Assembly: GCF_900187455.1 (NCBI RefSeq)
Contig: NZ_FYDX01000013.1
Span: 124,001-188,000 of the forward strand
DNA from: Pseudomonas sp. Irchel 3E13
Lineage (GTDB): Bacteria > Pseudomonadota > Gammaproteobacteria > Pseudomonadales > Pseudomonadaceae
Length of the DNA stretch: 64,000 nucleotides
Reading direction: 5' to 3'
Position numbers and translations under genes: made by a program. This document shows, in pieces, positions 41,092 to 50,269 of this stretch; within the stretch, counting starts at the first letter, position 1; the number at the start of each line of letters is the position of its first letter. The notes under the pieces were generated by a model. The model searched no databases and was not told the DNA's origin. It was given only the letters and a program-made list of their open reading frames with translations.

Positions 41092-43538
41092 GGTGAAACC
41101 TCCAGCGGTTGAGAAGCGAGAAAGGAAGCTGCCGCCGGAGCGGACGGCAGCAGGTCGGCGGCCCAGCCGAGGCCGCGATGGCGCAGCCACGCGCCGGCGA
41201 AGCCGGGAGCGCCGGCCTGCGTCAGCACGCGGTCAATATCGCGTTGGTCTTGAGGGGTGGATGCGCCCGCGAATGCGAGCGCGACAGGCCCCAGGTCGAG
41301 GTCGAACAGGCGATTGCCGAGGCGCGACTGGTAGTAGTAATCGCGCTTGGGCTGTGCGGTCGCCACGATCTCAATCTGGCGGCTGTTCAAGCCGAAGCCT
41401 TCGTAGATCGTGCGAATCTGCGGCTCGGAGGCCTGCGGGTTAGGTAAGAAGATCCTGCTCGCGCAGCTTTCGATGATGGCTGGCGCGATGGTCGAGTCCT
41501 TGATGTCGGCCAGCGACTGCGTGGCAAAGATGACGCTGACGTTCTTTTTTCTGAGCGTCTTGAGCCATTGCCGGATGCGGGCCGCGAAGGACGGCTCATC
41601 GAGGAACAGCCACGCTTCATCGAGGATCAGCAGCGTGGGCGCGCCGTCAAAACGTTCGTCGAAGCGGGCGAACAGGTAGCGCAGCACTGCTTGCACGGCG
41701 GCGGGGCTGTGCATCAGTTCTTCCATCTCAAAGCCCTGCACGTCGGCCATGCCCAGCCGGTCGTGGTCAGCGTCCAGCAGCTTGCCGTGGGCGCCGCCCA
41801 ACACATAGGGCGCGAGCGCTTGGCGCAGCGCGTTGGACTGCAATAACACCGACAAGCCGGTCATGGTGCGCTGCTCCACTGGCGCACCGGCAAGGCTTCG
41901 CAGCGCCGACCAAATGGCAGCCTTCTCGTCCGGGCCGACCGTCACGCCTTCGTGCAGCAGCCGGCCCTCCACCCATTCGGCGGCCCAGGTGCGGTAGCCC
42001 TCGTGGGCTATTCGCGCGAGTGGCTGGAAGGCGATGCCGCCATCGGCACCGAGGTCGTAGTGCTCACCGCCAAGGCCGAGGATGGTGGCGCGCATCGAGC
42101 GCCCCATGTCGAAGGCGAAGATCCGCGAGCCGAAGTAGCGCCGGAACTGCATGGCCAATATGGCGAGCAGCACCGACTTGCCCATGCCGGTCGGCCCGGC
42201 GACAAGGGTGTGCCCCACGTCGCCGATGTGCGTCACCAGCCGGAACGGCGTCGCGCCATCGGTGCGGGTGACGATCAGCGGCGGGCCATCGAGGTGTTCG
42301 TTCTTCTCCGGCCCAGCCCATACCGCTGACATCGGCATCATGTGCGCCAGGTTCAGCGTCGAAACGATGGGCTGACGCACGTTCGCGTATGCGTTGCCGG
42401 GGACGGACGACAGCCAGGCATCGACTGCGTTGAGGGTTTCGGGGATGGTCACGAAACCCCGGCCCTGGATGACGCGCTCCACCATGCGCAGCTTCTCGTC
42501 GGCCACGGCCGGGTCGGCGTCGAGCACCGTCACCGTGGCGGTGAGGTAGCCGAAGGCGACTTGATCGCTGCCCAGCTCCTGCAAGGCGGCATCGGCGTCG
42601 GCGGCCTTGTTGCTGGCATCGGTATCGACCAGCGGGCTTTCCTGCTGAAAGATCGTTTCGCGCAGCAGCGCGATGACGTTCTTGCGCTTGGCGAACCATT
42701 GGCGCCGCAAGCGCCCCAATTCCCGTTCCGCCTCGGCTTTGTCCAGGCACAGGAAGCGCGTACTCCAGCGATACGCAAAGCCCAGGCGGTTGAGGTCGTC
42801 CAAGATCCCCGGCCAGGTCGAGGTCGGGAAGCCTCGTACCGACACCACGCGCAGGTGCTGATCGCCCAGCATGGGCGCCAGGCCGCCGACCAGCGCGGCA
42901 TCGGCCAGCAGTGCGTCGATATGGAACGGCACGTCGGGCACGCCGACGCGATAGCGCCGCGTGGAGACTGTGGCATGCAGGTAGGTCAGCGTCTGGCTAT
43001 CGTCCAGCCAGGCAATCTCCGGCATCACACCATCGAGCAGGTCGAACACGCGATCGGTCTCTGCCACGAAGGAATCAAGCCGACCACGCCAGTCCACACC
43101 CTCAGTGGGCCGGTTCTCGTACAGCATCCCAGCCGCACGGGCGCGAGACTCTTGCGGCGGTAGGTGTTGCAACGTGAAGTGATAGACGCTCTCGAAATGG
43201 CCATCCGACTCCTCGAACGCCGCGCGTCGCTCCTCATCCACCAGCCAGGACAGTGGTTCGGGAAAGGAGGATTGCGGATAGCTCGATGCCCGCATCCGCT
43301 CGGCCTCGATATAGAAGGCCCAGCCAGACCCGGTACGGCGAAGCGCGTTGTTCTGCCGCGCCGACGTGGCAATCAGCTCGCCCTGTGTCGCACTGTCCAA
43401 GTCGGGGCCGCGAAACTGGAACGTGCGTTGAAACGAACCATCTTTGTTCAGCACAACGCCCGGCGCGACCAGCCCGGCCCAGGGCAGCCAGTCGGCAAGC
43501 AAGGCCGGGCGCTGACGATATTCGGCAAGGTTCAGCAT
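41088..43538 (-). CDS. trbE: TrbE, VirB4-like ATPase
   Basis: An 816-residue cytoplasmic ATPase powering pilus and channel assembly. The CagE/TrbE/VirB N-domain is at about 180-390; Walker A 'AGPTGMGKSVL' is near 450 and Walker B 'LLILDEAWLFLD' near 640, followed by 'VSVIFATQSLADI'. Length is normal and no frameshift is seen. It starts 12 bp after trbD. Confidence 0.96.
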   Translation of the reverse strand: MLNLAEYRQRPALLADWLPWAGLVAPGVVLNKDGSFQRTFQFRGPDLDSATQGELIATSARQNNALRRTGSGWAFYIEAERMRASSYPQSSFPEPLSWLVDEERRAAFEESDGHFESVYHFTLQHLPPQESRARAAGMLYENRPTEGVDWRGRLDSFVAETDRVFDLLDGVMPEIAWLDDSQTLTYLHATVSTRRYRVGVPDVPFHIDALLADAALVGGLAPMLGDQHLRVVSVRGFPTSTWPGILDDLNRLGFAYRWSTRFLCLDKAEAERELGRLRRQWFAKRKNVIALLRETIFQQESPLVDTDASNKAADADAALQELGSDQVAFGYLTATVTVLDADPAVADEKLRMVERVIQGRGFVTIPETLNAVDAWLSSVPGNAYANVRQPIVSTLNLAHMMPMSAVWAGPEKNEHLDGPPLIVTRTDGATPFRLVTHIGDVGHTLVAGPTGMGKSVLLAILAMQFRRYFGSRIFAFDMGRSMRATILGLGGEHYDLGADGGIAFQPLARIAHEGYRTWAAEWVEGRLLHEGVTVGPDEKAAIWSALRSLAGAPVEQRTMTGLSVLLQSNALRQALAPYVLGGAHGKLLDADHDRLGMADVQGFEMEELMHSPAAVQAVLRYLFARFDERFDGAPTLLILDEAWLFLDEPSFAARIRQWLKTLRKKNVSVIFATQSLADIKDSTIAPAIIESCASRIFLPNPQASEPQIRTIYEGFGLNSRQIEIVATAQPKRDYYYQSRLGNRLFDLDLGPVALAFAGASTPQDQRDIDRVLTQAGAPGFAGAWLRHRGLGWAADLLPSAPAAASFLASQPLEVSP

Positions 43539-43550
43539 GGCGTCCTCCCC

Positions 43551-43820
43551 TCACACGTCCAGAAGCGGGCGGTGTTTGATATGCCGCGCGAAGACCTGCA
43601 TGAACTGCGGATCGACGCGCGCACCCCATACGGCCAGCGAGTGGCCGACGATCCAGAGCACCACGCCGGGAATCCACAGTTGCAGGCCCAGCCCGACGGC
43701 GGCGGCTAGCGTGCCGTTGGCAATCGCCACGGTGCGCGGCGCACCGCCCAGCAGGATCGGCTCGGTCAGCGAGCGATGCAGCGGCACTTCAAAGCCCGGA
43801 AGATCGGTGGCCTTACTCAT
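43551..43820 (-). CDS. trbD: TrbD, VirB3-like protein
   Basis: An 89-residue membrane protein with opening 'GFEVPLHRSLTEPILLGGAP', the VirB3 signature, then two adjacent hydrophobic helices (about 30-65). It works beside TrbE in the inner membrane. It overlaps trbC by 4 bp. Confidence 0.93.
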   Translation of the reverse strand: MSKATDLPGFEVPLHRSLTEPILLGGAPRTVAIANGTLAAAVGLGLQLWIPGVVLWIVGHSLAVWGARVDPQFMQVFARHIKHRPLLDV

Positions 43821-44203
43821 ACGACGGCCCCTCCGGAGAAGCTGAAGAACGACAGGAAGAACGAGGACGCGGCGAACGCGATGGACAGGCCGAACACGAT
43901 CTGGATCAGCTTGCGAAAGCCGCCGCTGGTATCACCGAACGCCAGCGCAAGCCCCGTCGAGATGATGATGATCACCGCCACGATCCGGGCGACTGGCCCT
44001 TGGATGGATTCGAGGATGGAGGTCAGCGGCCCTTCCCACGGCATCGAGGAACCGGCGGCCTGCGCCGTGCCCGCCAGCAACAGCATCAGCGCGGCCAGCA
44101 GCAGCCCTTGCCCTGCGGGACGGGCCAGGTGGCGCAGCCGCGCCATGCTGGACAGGCGAGAAATAGGATTTACGGAAAGACGGAAAGCATCAACGTGCGT
44201 CAT
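43817..44203 (-). CDS. trbC: TrbC, VirB2-like major pilin
   Basis: A 128-residue prepilin. The leader ends 'LLLAGTAQAAGSS' (cleavage after A-Q-A, about 49), and the mature part has two hydrophobic helices with 'GLALAFGDTSGGFRKLIQIV' between them, a hallmark of conjugative pilins. A long 20-residue N-terminal extension precedes a second Met at residue 20, which could be the real start. It overlaps trbB. Confidence 0.93.
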   Translation of the reverse strand: MTHVDAFRLSVNPISRLSSMARLRHLARPAGQGLLLAALMLLLAGTAQAAGSSMPWEGPLTSILESIQGPVARIVAVIIIISTGLALAFGDTSGGFRKLIQIVFGLSIAFAASSFFLSFFSFSGGAVV

Positions 44204-45270
44204 GGCAGTTCTCCAGGTTGGTCAGGGGTCGAGGAAGGCGCAGCGGCAGCGGCTGCAAGAGGAACCGGCGGCAGCTCGGGAAACGGCGTTTCCAGCGCAT
44301 CTGTCAGGCGATAGCCCGCACCGTCGAAGCCGACGACACGGGAGATGGTTTCGACGTGACGTTTGCGGCCACGGCCTGCGATGTGAATCACCACGTTGAC
44401 CGCCTCGGCGATCAGGGCGCGGGGCGGATTCACTGCCACTTCGAGGATCAGTTGCTCCAGACGCAGCAGTGCGCCCAAGGCGGAGCCGGCATGGATGGTG
44501 GCAATGCCGCCGGGGTGGCCGGTGCCCCAGACCTTCACCAAGTCCAGGGCTTCGCCGCCACGCACTTCGCCGACGATCACGCGGTCAGGCCGCAGGCGCA
44601 TCGTGGCCCGCACCAGCTCGGTCATTGTGACGACGCCGGCGCGGGTGCGCAGCGGCACATGGTCGCGGGCCGCGCATTGCAGCTCGATGGTGTCTTCGAG
44701 CACCAGCACGCGGTCGCCTGTGGCGGCGATCTCGGCCAGCAGCGCGTTCGCCAGCGTGGTCTTGCCGGTGCTGGTGCCGCCGGCGATCAGGATGTTCTGC
44801 CGCTCGCGCACGGCGCGGCGCAGGAACTCGGCCTGCCCGGCGGTCAGGATGCCGTCGGCCACGTAGCGATCCAGGCCGATGATGCTCACGGCCCGCTTGC
44901 GTAGCGCGAAGGCTGGCCCCGGGGCGGCCGGAGGCAGGATGCCCTCGAAACGCTCGCCGGTTTCCGGCAACTCGGCGGTCAAGAGCGGCTGGCCGCGATG
45001 CACCTCCGCGCCGACATGCGCGGCGACCAGGCGGATGATGCGTTCACCATCGGCCTCGGGCATCTCCACGCCCAGCGGCGAGCGACCCGACGACAGCCGA
45101 TCCACCCACAGGGTGCGATCGGGGTTGAGCATGATTTCCACAACATCCGGATCTTCGAGCGCAGCGGCGATCAGCGGCCCCATCGCCGTGCGCAGCATCT
45201 GGATGCGGCGATCCTGGGACGCCGCGGCGGATGAGCGAGATTCAGGCGGAATCTGCGGAACGGCACTCAT
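44200..45270 (-). CDS. trbB: TrbB, VirB11-like ATPase
   Basis: A 356-residue hexameric secretion ATPase. Walker A 'AGGTSTGKTTLANALL' is near 163, the Asp box 'RVLVLEDTIELQ' near 190, Walker B region 'RLRPDRVIVGEVRGGEALD' near 230 and the His box 'GTGHPGGIATIHAG' near 250. It drives pilus extension and substrate translocation at the inner membrane. Confidence 0.96.
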   Translation of the reverse strand: MSAVPQIPPESRSSAAASQDRRIQMLRTAMGPLIAAALEDPDVVEIMLNPDRTLWVDRLSSGRSPLGVEMPEADGERIIRLVAAHVGAEVHRGQPLLTAELPETGERFEGILPPAAPGPAFALRKRAVSIIGLDRYVADGILTAGQAEFLRRAVRERQNILIAGGTSTGKTTLANALLAEIAATGDRVLVLEDTIELQCAARDHVPLRTRAGVVTMTELVRATMRLRPDRVIVGEVRGGEALDLVKVWGTGHPGGIATIHAGSALGALLRLEQLILEVAVNPPRALIAEAVNVVIHIAGRGRKRHVETISRVVGFDGAGYRLTDALETPFPELPPVPLAAAAAAPSSTPDQPGELP

Positions 45271-45743
45271 GACGCACGCTCTGCAGCTCGCTCATCGGCG
45301 GACGCCATCGCTGCTGCGTCATCCATCCGCATCGGATCGGGGTGCAGTTCCTCCACCACGTCGCGCACCAGACTGCGGCCACGCAGCAGGTGGCGACCCA
45401 ACTGCTCGACGAACTGCTCGAAGCGCGCTTTGCCCTGGGCGCGGGCCGCGTCCTTGTGGGCTTCTGGCACCGGCGTGCTGATGGTCAAGAAATAGCGGAT
45501 GAACAGCGCCAGCGTTTCGATCTGGATGTTCTGGTCGCGCTCCATGCGTTCGGTCTGCCGCGACAGTCGATCCAGCCGCTTGGCAATGGCGGCCTCACGC
45601 TGGTCGCCCGCATCGGGTGACAGCCAGGACGCCAAGGCCGCTGCGACGATGGAGGACTTGGACACGCCTTTCTTGGCGGCAAGTTCATCCAGGCGCTTGG
45701 CGTGCTCGGGCTGGATGAAAAGATTGAGGCGGTATTGGCTCAT
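45267..45743 (-). CDS. CopG-like ribbon-helix-helix protein
   Basis: A 158-residue protein. The first 45 residues ('YRLNLFIQPEHAKRLDELAA', 'GVSKSSIVAAALASWLS') form a ribbon-helix-helix DNA-binding motif, followed by a helical region with a possible TM at about 85-95 ('LALFIRYFLTI'). It always sits between traG and trbB in Tn4371-type elements and may repress the transfer operon. It overlaps both neighbours by 4 bp. Confidence 0.88.
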   Translation of the reverse strand: MSQYRLNLFIQPEHAKRLDELAAKKGVSKSSIVAAALASWLSPDAGDQREAAIAKRLDRLSRQTERMERDQNIQIETLALFIRYFLTISTPVPEAHKDAARAQGKARFEQFVEQLGRHLLRGRSLVRDVVEELHPDPMRMDDAAAMASADERAAERAS

Positions 45744-47737
45744 AGGTCTATTCCGTCGTTGGGGTCGAGAGAAGCCAGCCGGGCCGTGCGCTGCATGGCC
45801 GGGTCGAGCTGGCCGGGAAGCGGGAGCGCCAGGTCGTCGTCATCGAGCAGCTCCAGGTCGTTCGCACACGCGTCCAACTCGGGCTCGTAGGCGACGGTTT
45901 CGGAGAGTTCGAGCTGGCGGCGCGGGCCGCCGTCATCGGTGCCGCCCGGACCATCGGCGGATACCGAGGTCGGCGCCGTAGGTACGGCCGGGATCGCCAA
46001 GCCGCTCCAGTCGTCGGGGCGGGCTGGCGGCGCGTCGGCGTACCTCCCGACTGCGAGCACGGGCGGTGGCAGGACGCGATCCTTGAAATTGGCGTCGACG
46101 TAGTAACGCAGCTTCTTCGCGCGGATCGGGGCAACGCTGGACACCATGACTACGGCGTCCTCAGGTGGAAGCTGCATCACCTCGCCGGGCGTCAGCAGCG
46201 GACGTGCAGTTTCCTGACGCGACACCATCAGGTGCCCCAGCCACGGAGCGAGGCGGTGGCCCGCGTAGTTGCGCTGCGCGCGAAGCTCGGTGGCGGTGCC
46301 GAGGGTTTCGGAAATCCTTTTCGCCGTCCTTTCGTCGTTGGTGGCGAAAGTCACCCGGACATGGCAGTTGTCGAGGATGGAATGGTTCTGCCCATACGCC
46401 TTGTCGATCTGGTTCAGGCTTTGAGCGATGAGAAAGCTGCGGATGCCGTAGCCGGCCATGAAGGCAAGCGCGGACTCGAAAAAATCGAGGCGACCCAGCG
46501 CCGGAAACTCGTCCAGCATCAGCAGCAGCTTGTGCCGGCGCGCGATGCCATCGCTGCCGTCGAGCGATTCGGTCAGCCGCCGCCCGATCTGGTTCAAGAT
46601 GAGCCGGATCAGCGGCTTGGTGCGGCTTATGTCGGAGGGCGGCACCACCAGATAGAGCGATACCGGGTGCTCGGCGGAAATCAGGTCGGCGATGCGCCAA
46701 TCGCAGCGCGATGTGACTTCGGCCACGGTCGGGTCGCGGTACAGGCCGAGAAACGACATGGCGGTGGAGAGCACGCCCGATCGCTCGTTGTCCGACTTGT
46801 TGAGCACTTCGCGGGCAGCGGATGCGACAACCGGGTGAGGCGCATCGCCCAGGTGCTTCGTCGTCATCATCCGGTGCAGCGTCAGCTCGAACGGACACGC
46901 CGGGTCGCTGAGGAAGTTGGCGACGCCGCGCAGCGTCTTGTCCTCGCCTGCGTACAGAACATGCAAGATTGCACCGACCAGTAGCGCGTGGCTGGTCTTC
47001 TCCCAATGATTGCGCTTCTCTAACGCACCTTCAGGGTCAACCAGAATGTCGGCGATGTTCTGCACGTCGCGCACTTCATGTGCGCCGCGCCGGACTTCAA
47101 GCAGCGGGTTGTAGGCGGCCGACTGCCTATCGGTGGGGTTGAAAAGCAGGCAGTGCGAAAAGCGCGAACGCCAGCCCGCCGTGATCTTCCAGTTCTCTCC
47201 CTTAATGTCGTGAATGACGGCGGACGCCGGCCACGAAAGCAACGTAGGCACCACCAAGCCCACGCCCTTGCCCGAGCGCGTGGGTGCGAAGCTCAGGACA
47301 TGTTCCGGCCCCTCATGTCGGAGGTATTGGTCGTCGTGTTGGCCGAGGAAGACGCCCGCCGGGAGGGTCAGTCCAGCTTTGCGGATGTCGACGGCATCGG
47401 CCCAGCGTGCCGAACCATAAGTCGTAACCAGCCGCGACTGCCGAGAACGCCATACCGACATGGCGATGGCGACGAGTAAAGCGAACAAACCGCTACCACC
47501 CGCAATCGCACCGCCTGTGTCGAAGACGTGCGGCGCGTAGGCATCAAAGAAGAACCACCATTCGAACAAGCGCCACGGGTGATAAACCGGTACACCTAGA
47601 AGATCGAACCAGGGCGATCCGAGGCGTACTTGATAGCCAAGGGTCGCTGCTGTCCATTGTGTGGCGCCCCAGACGCCGGCGATCACGATGCCGATTACCA
47701 CAGCGATCTGGCCGAACAGAACGTTCGTCCCTTGCAT
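45740..47737 (-). CDS. traG: TraG, VirD4-type coupling protein
   Basis: A 665-residue type IV coupling protein linking the relaxosome to the channel. Two N-terminal TMs (about 8-25 and 75-95), Walker A 'APTRSGKGVGLVVPT' near 152, 'VIHDIKGENWK' near 178 and Walker B 'LLLMLDEFPALG' near 410. The acidic C-terminus may bind the relaxase. It is the first gene of the transfer operon, whose promoter should lie in the 305-bp gap upstream. Confidence 0.96.
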   Translation of the reverse strand: MQGTNVLFGQIAVVIGIVIAGVWGATQWTAATLGYQVRLGSPWFDLLGVPVYHPWRLFEWWFFFDAYAPHVFDTGGAIAGGSGLFALLVAIAMSVWRSRQSRLVTTYGSARWADAVDIRKAGLTLPAGVFLGQHDDQYLRHEGPEHVLSFAPTRSGKGVGLVVPTLLSWPASAVIHDIKGENWKITAGWRSRFSHCLLFNPTDRQSAAYNPLLEVRRGAHEVRDVQNIADILVDPEGALEKRNHWEKTSHALLVGAILHVLYAGEDKTLRGVANFLSDPACPFELTLHRMMTTKHLGDAPHPVVASAAREVLNKSDNERSGVLSTAMSFLGLYRDPTVAEVTSRCDWRIADLISAEHPVSLYLVVPPSDISRTKPLIRLILNQIGRRLTESLDGSDGIARRHKLLLMLDEFPALGRLDFFESALAFMAGYGIRSFLIAQSLNQIDKAYGQNHSILDNCHVRVTFATNDERTAKRISETLGTATELRAQRNYAGHRLAPWLGHLMVSRQETARPLLTPGEVMQLPPEDAVVMVSSVAPIRAKKLRYYVDANFKDRVLPPPVLAVGRYADAPPARPDDWSGLAIPAVPTAPTSVSADGPGGTDDGGPRRQLELSETVAYEPELDACANDLELLDDDDLALPLPGQLDPAMQRTARLASLDPNDGIDL

Positions 47738-48042
47738 GACCTGTCCTCCGATTTCTCCTGCGCTGGTGTCTCATTGAAAGCGTTGCACAGGGGGTGTCGC
47801 AGGCGTCAGGATCGGTTCTGGGCTAGTGCCGGTCAAAGACCGTTCGCAGCACAATGGTCGAGGGAAAAGAAAGAATGAGCGCGGTGGCGAGTCAAAGAAA
47901 AGCGCCGCAAGCGAAAGCGCACTGCGGCGCATACAGAGTTCCAAGCAAGTTACCCAAAAAAAGCCGTCAATGGGCCTTGCTTCCACTCATAGGCAATATT
48001 TAGATATCATGAAAAACGATGATATTTAAGATTGGAATAAAA
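47738..48042. promoter_or_regulatory. 305-bp divergent gap, traG / LysR gene
   Basis: No gene is seen. The traG-proximal part presumably holds the transfer-operon promoter, though no strong consensus stands out. Base composition drops sharply after 47,860 and the 3' end holds the ATATCAT/ATGATAT operator. This is the boundary between backbone and cargo. Confidence 0.4.
48004..48025. promoter_or_regulatory. ATATCAT-N8-ATGATAT inverted repeat before the LysR gene
   Basis: Two 7-base half-sites in inverted orientation end 17 bases before the LysR start. The same half-sites recur upstream of the SRPBCC gene at 49,088. Probably the LysR protein's own binding site. Confidence 0.6.
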
Positions 48043-48948
48043 ATGAAAAATATCAAGAGTATGGATCTCAACTTGCTCAAGGCGCTGGACGCATTGTTAG
48101 ACGAACGCAATGTGACACGGGCGGCGGCCCGTCTGGGACTAACCCAGCCGGCCTTGAGTGGCATGCTGACGCGGTTGCGCGAGAGCTTCGGTGACCCGCT
48201 TTTCGCGCGCTCGCAGCGGGGTATCGTTCCAACGCAGCGGGCGCTGGATCTAGGGATGCCTGTCAAGCAGGTGCTCGCCGAAATCGACGCGCTGCTCCAG
48301 CCACCTTCCTTCAATCCGGCCACCGCACAACTGACCTTCTCCATCGCCGCGACGGACTATGCGCTGCGTGCCGTTGCTGTCCCATTTCTATCGGCACTTA
48401 AACGGCACGCACCGCGTGTACGAGTCTCATTAGTGCCAGTCGAGAGCGGGCAGCTACAGAACCAGCTTGAGCGCGGTCAGATCGATTTAGCCCTCCTGAC
48501 GCCAGAGATCACTCCGCCAAATCTGCATGCCCGAGAGCTGTTCAAGGAACACTATGTGTGTGTCCTGCGGGAAGACCATCCTGCGGCTATGGGGCGCAAG
48601 CTGACCGTTAAACAGTTCTGTGCTCTCGACCATGCGCTTGTTTCCTACGATGGTGGAGGTTTCCGCGGCGTCACCGACGATGCGCTAGAACAGTTGGGCA
48701 AACGACGCAGCGTCACACTGTCGGTCAAGAGCTTTCTGATCTTGCCAGACATCCTGCGTGCCAGTGACATGGTTGCGATCTTGCCGAGCCGCTTGGTCGC
48801 CGGTATGGACAAGCTGGCTATCTCCCTGCCGCCGGTGAAGATACCGGGGTTCACCAAGACGGCTGCTTGGCACGAACGCACCCATCACGATCCAGCACAT
48901 CGCTGGATACGAGCACTGCTGTTCACTTCCTGTGCTAACAACAAGTAG
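48043..48948 (+). CDS. LysR-family regulator (NodD/PcpR-like branch)
   Basis: A 301-residue LysR protein beginning 'DLNLLKALDALLDERNVTRA' with the HTH 'AARLGLTQPALSGMLTRLR' (about 25-45), of the NodD/SyrM/PcpR branch that often responds to aromatic inducers. The frame opens at 48,019, but that ATG is inside the operator palindrome; I prefer 48,043 (48,061 also possible). Composition is poorer in GC than the trb genes, pointing to separate origin. It likely controls the SRPBCC operon next door. Confidence 0.85.
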   Translation: MKNIKSMDLNLLKALDALLDERNVTRAAARLGLTQPALSGMLTRLRESFGDPLFARSQRGIVPTQRALDLGMPVKQVLAEIDALLQPPSFNPATAQLTFSIAATDYALRAVAVPFLSALKRHAPRVRVSLVPVESGQLQNQLERGQIDLALLTPEITPPNLHARELFKEHYVCVLREDHPAAMGRKLTVKQFCALDHALVSYDGGGFRGVTDDALEQLGKRRSVTLSVKSFLILPDILRASDMVAILPSRLVAGMDKLAISLPPVKIPGFTKTAAWHERTHHDPAHRWIRALLFTSCANNK

Positions 48949-49087
48949 GCAAGATCGCTCCTATCGTCATGCTCAGCACAACTCTACCTCGCACTACAAA
49001 TAAGCAATCAGTCGGCTCAATTGGAGACGCGCCCTTTCGTAGCGCCGCTGCGAGATAGCCTAGTCGGTGGATGGCAGAACCTAGGCC

Positions 49088-49112
49088 TTGATATCATATT
49101 TTATGATATCAA
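49088..49112. promoter_or_regulatory. Perfect 10-5-10 inverted repeat before the SRPBCC gene
   Basis: TTGATATCAT and ATGATATCAA flank a 5-base spacer. It shares the half-site ATATCAT/ATGATAT with the LysR promoter and contains a LysR-type T-N11-A core. Likely operator for the 49,230 operon. Confidence 0.65.
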
Positions 49113-49229
49113 AAATAGAAACTTAGGATTTCACTTATTGCAGATGGAGGCTCATGATTTGCTCCATGACCACTTGAATGACGCAGCCACCCCTGTTGCG
49201 TCATCGACATTTTGTGAAGGAGCTTCGAT

Positions 49230-49760
49230 ATGAGCAAGCAACAGAACGCCATCCTCTGGCCCGAAGGCTACACGCCGGGCTTTACTGAGAATTTCGCCTC
49301 CAATGAGATCATCGCCGCCGGCTTGAGCGCGGCCGACGTATGGCCTCTACTCGTCACACCATCGCTGTGGCCAAGCTACTACGCCAACTCGGCTAACGTG
49401 TGCTTTCATGACGGCAAAGGCCCGGTACTGGCCGACGGCGATCGGTTTTACTTCGAGACCTTCGGCTTCCCGGTAGAGGGGCAGTGCAACGAATACGTGC
49501 CACCTGCGGATGGGCAACCCGGCCGCGTGGCCTGGCACGGCTGGTCCGGCGAGGAAGGCACAGATACGCGCCTGGATGTGCATCACGCCTGGCTGGTTGA
49601 GAACCTGGACGGCAGGCGCGTGCGCATCCTCACGCAGGAAACTCAGAAGGGCAAACCGGCCGAGGAGCTGCACAACGCCAAACCCAACCCGATGATCAAC
49701 GGCCATCAGGACTGGCTCGACAGCTTGGTCGAGGCAGCGCGCAAAGCCAAGCAGGCGTAG
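49230..49760 (+). CDS. SRPBCC (START/PYR/Bet v1-like) domain protein
   Basis: A 176-residue single-domain protein with the helix-grip opening 'GLSAADVWPLLVTPSLWPSY' and 'YFETFGFPVEGQCNEY' in the middle. Such proteins bind hydrophobic ligands in a cavity; many bacterial members are uncharacterised. GAAGGAG precedes the ATG. It is followed by the start of a DJ-1/PfpI-type gene and appears to be the main target of the divergent LysR protein 280 bp upstream, a layout often seen with reactive-electrophile response operons. The ligand is unknown. Confidence 0.8.
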   Translation: MSKQQNAILWPEGYTPGFTENFASNEIIAAGLSAADVWPLLVTPSLWPSYYANSANVCFHDGKGPVLADGDRFYFETFGFPVEGQCNEYVPPADGQPGRVAWHGWSGEEGTDTRLDVHHAWLVENLDGRRVRILTQETQKGKPAEELHNAKPNPMINGHQDWLDSLVEAARKAKQA

Positions 49761-49804
49761 TGGTCTCCGGCCGCTTGATCCCAAGCGTCTGAACGGAGAA
49801 AACC

Positions 49805-49862
49805 ATGATGAGAACTCCCCTCAGGATTCTGCTGGTCCTGACTTCGCAGGCAACGATGGGCG
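49805..49862 (+). pseudogene. DJ-1/PfpI-family gene stub (first ~19 codons)
   Basis: The start 'RTPLRILLVLTSQATMGD' matches the first strand and loop of DJ-1/PfpI class I glutamine-amidotransferase-like proteins (R-I-L-L-V-L-T-S-x-x-x-x-G-D-T-G). After G-D the frame runs directly into IS3 transposase sequence. So this was the second gene of the SRPBCC operon, cut by an IS-associated event. The stub is short, so the family call is moderate. Confidence 0.5.
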
Positions 49863-50041
49863 ACGAACTGCTCAACCGCGAATGGTTCCGCAGTCGGACC
49901 GAAGCGAAGGTGCTGATCGAACGTTGGCGACAGTTCTACAACGAGCAGCGGCCGCATAGCGCGCATGCTTACAAACCGCCGGCGACGATCCGGCGCAACT
50001 GGATCCAATCCGATAGCATCCCCTCCGAACTCACTGCCTGA
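49861..50041 (+). mobile_element. IS3-family transposase (orfB) C-terminal remnant
   Basis: The translated segment 'ELLNREWFRSRTEAKVLIER' and 'WRQFYNEQRPHSAHAYKPPA' is the extreme C-terminus of IS3-family integrase-type transposases (including the last catalytic-domain helix). The DDE residues and orfA are gone, so it is inactive. It is fused in frame to the DJ-1 stub. From 50,042 to 50,269 no gene is seen; a hairpin (50,089-50,117, GGTGGAGC/GCTCCCACC) may be part of the old IS or a terminator. Confidence 0.85.
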
Positions 50042-50269
50042 CTGGCTACAAAGTTCGTACTCAGGTCACCTTGGCGCAGGCACTGAAGGTGGAGCCACCC
50101 GGAATGGGTGCTCCCACCGCCTTACGCGCACTGGCTCGAACTCTCCCGAGGCGCCGGCAAGCTCGTCACATAGCGACTAGAGAGAGGAGGTGACCGTACG
50201 AGTTCCCAGCGCCCGATCCACTCTGGGAGCTGGGTCGCCTAGCGACTACGCTACCAATGGAGCTAGCGA

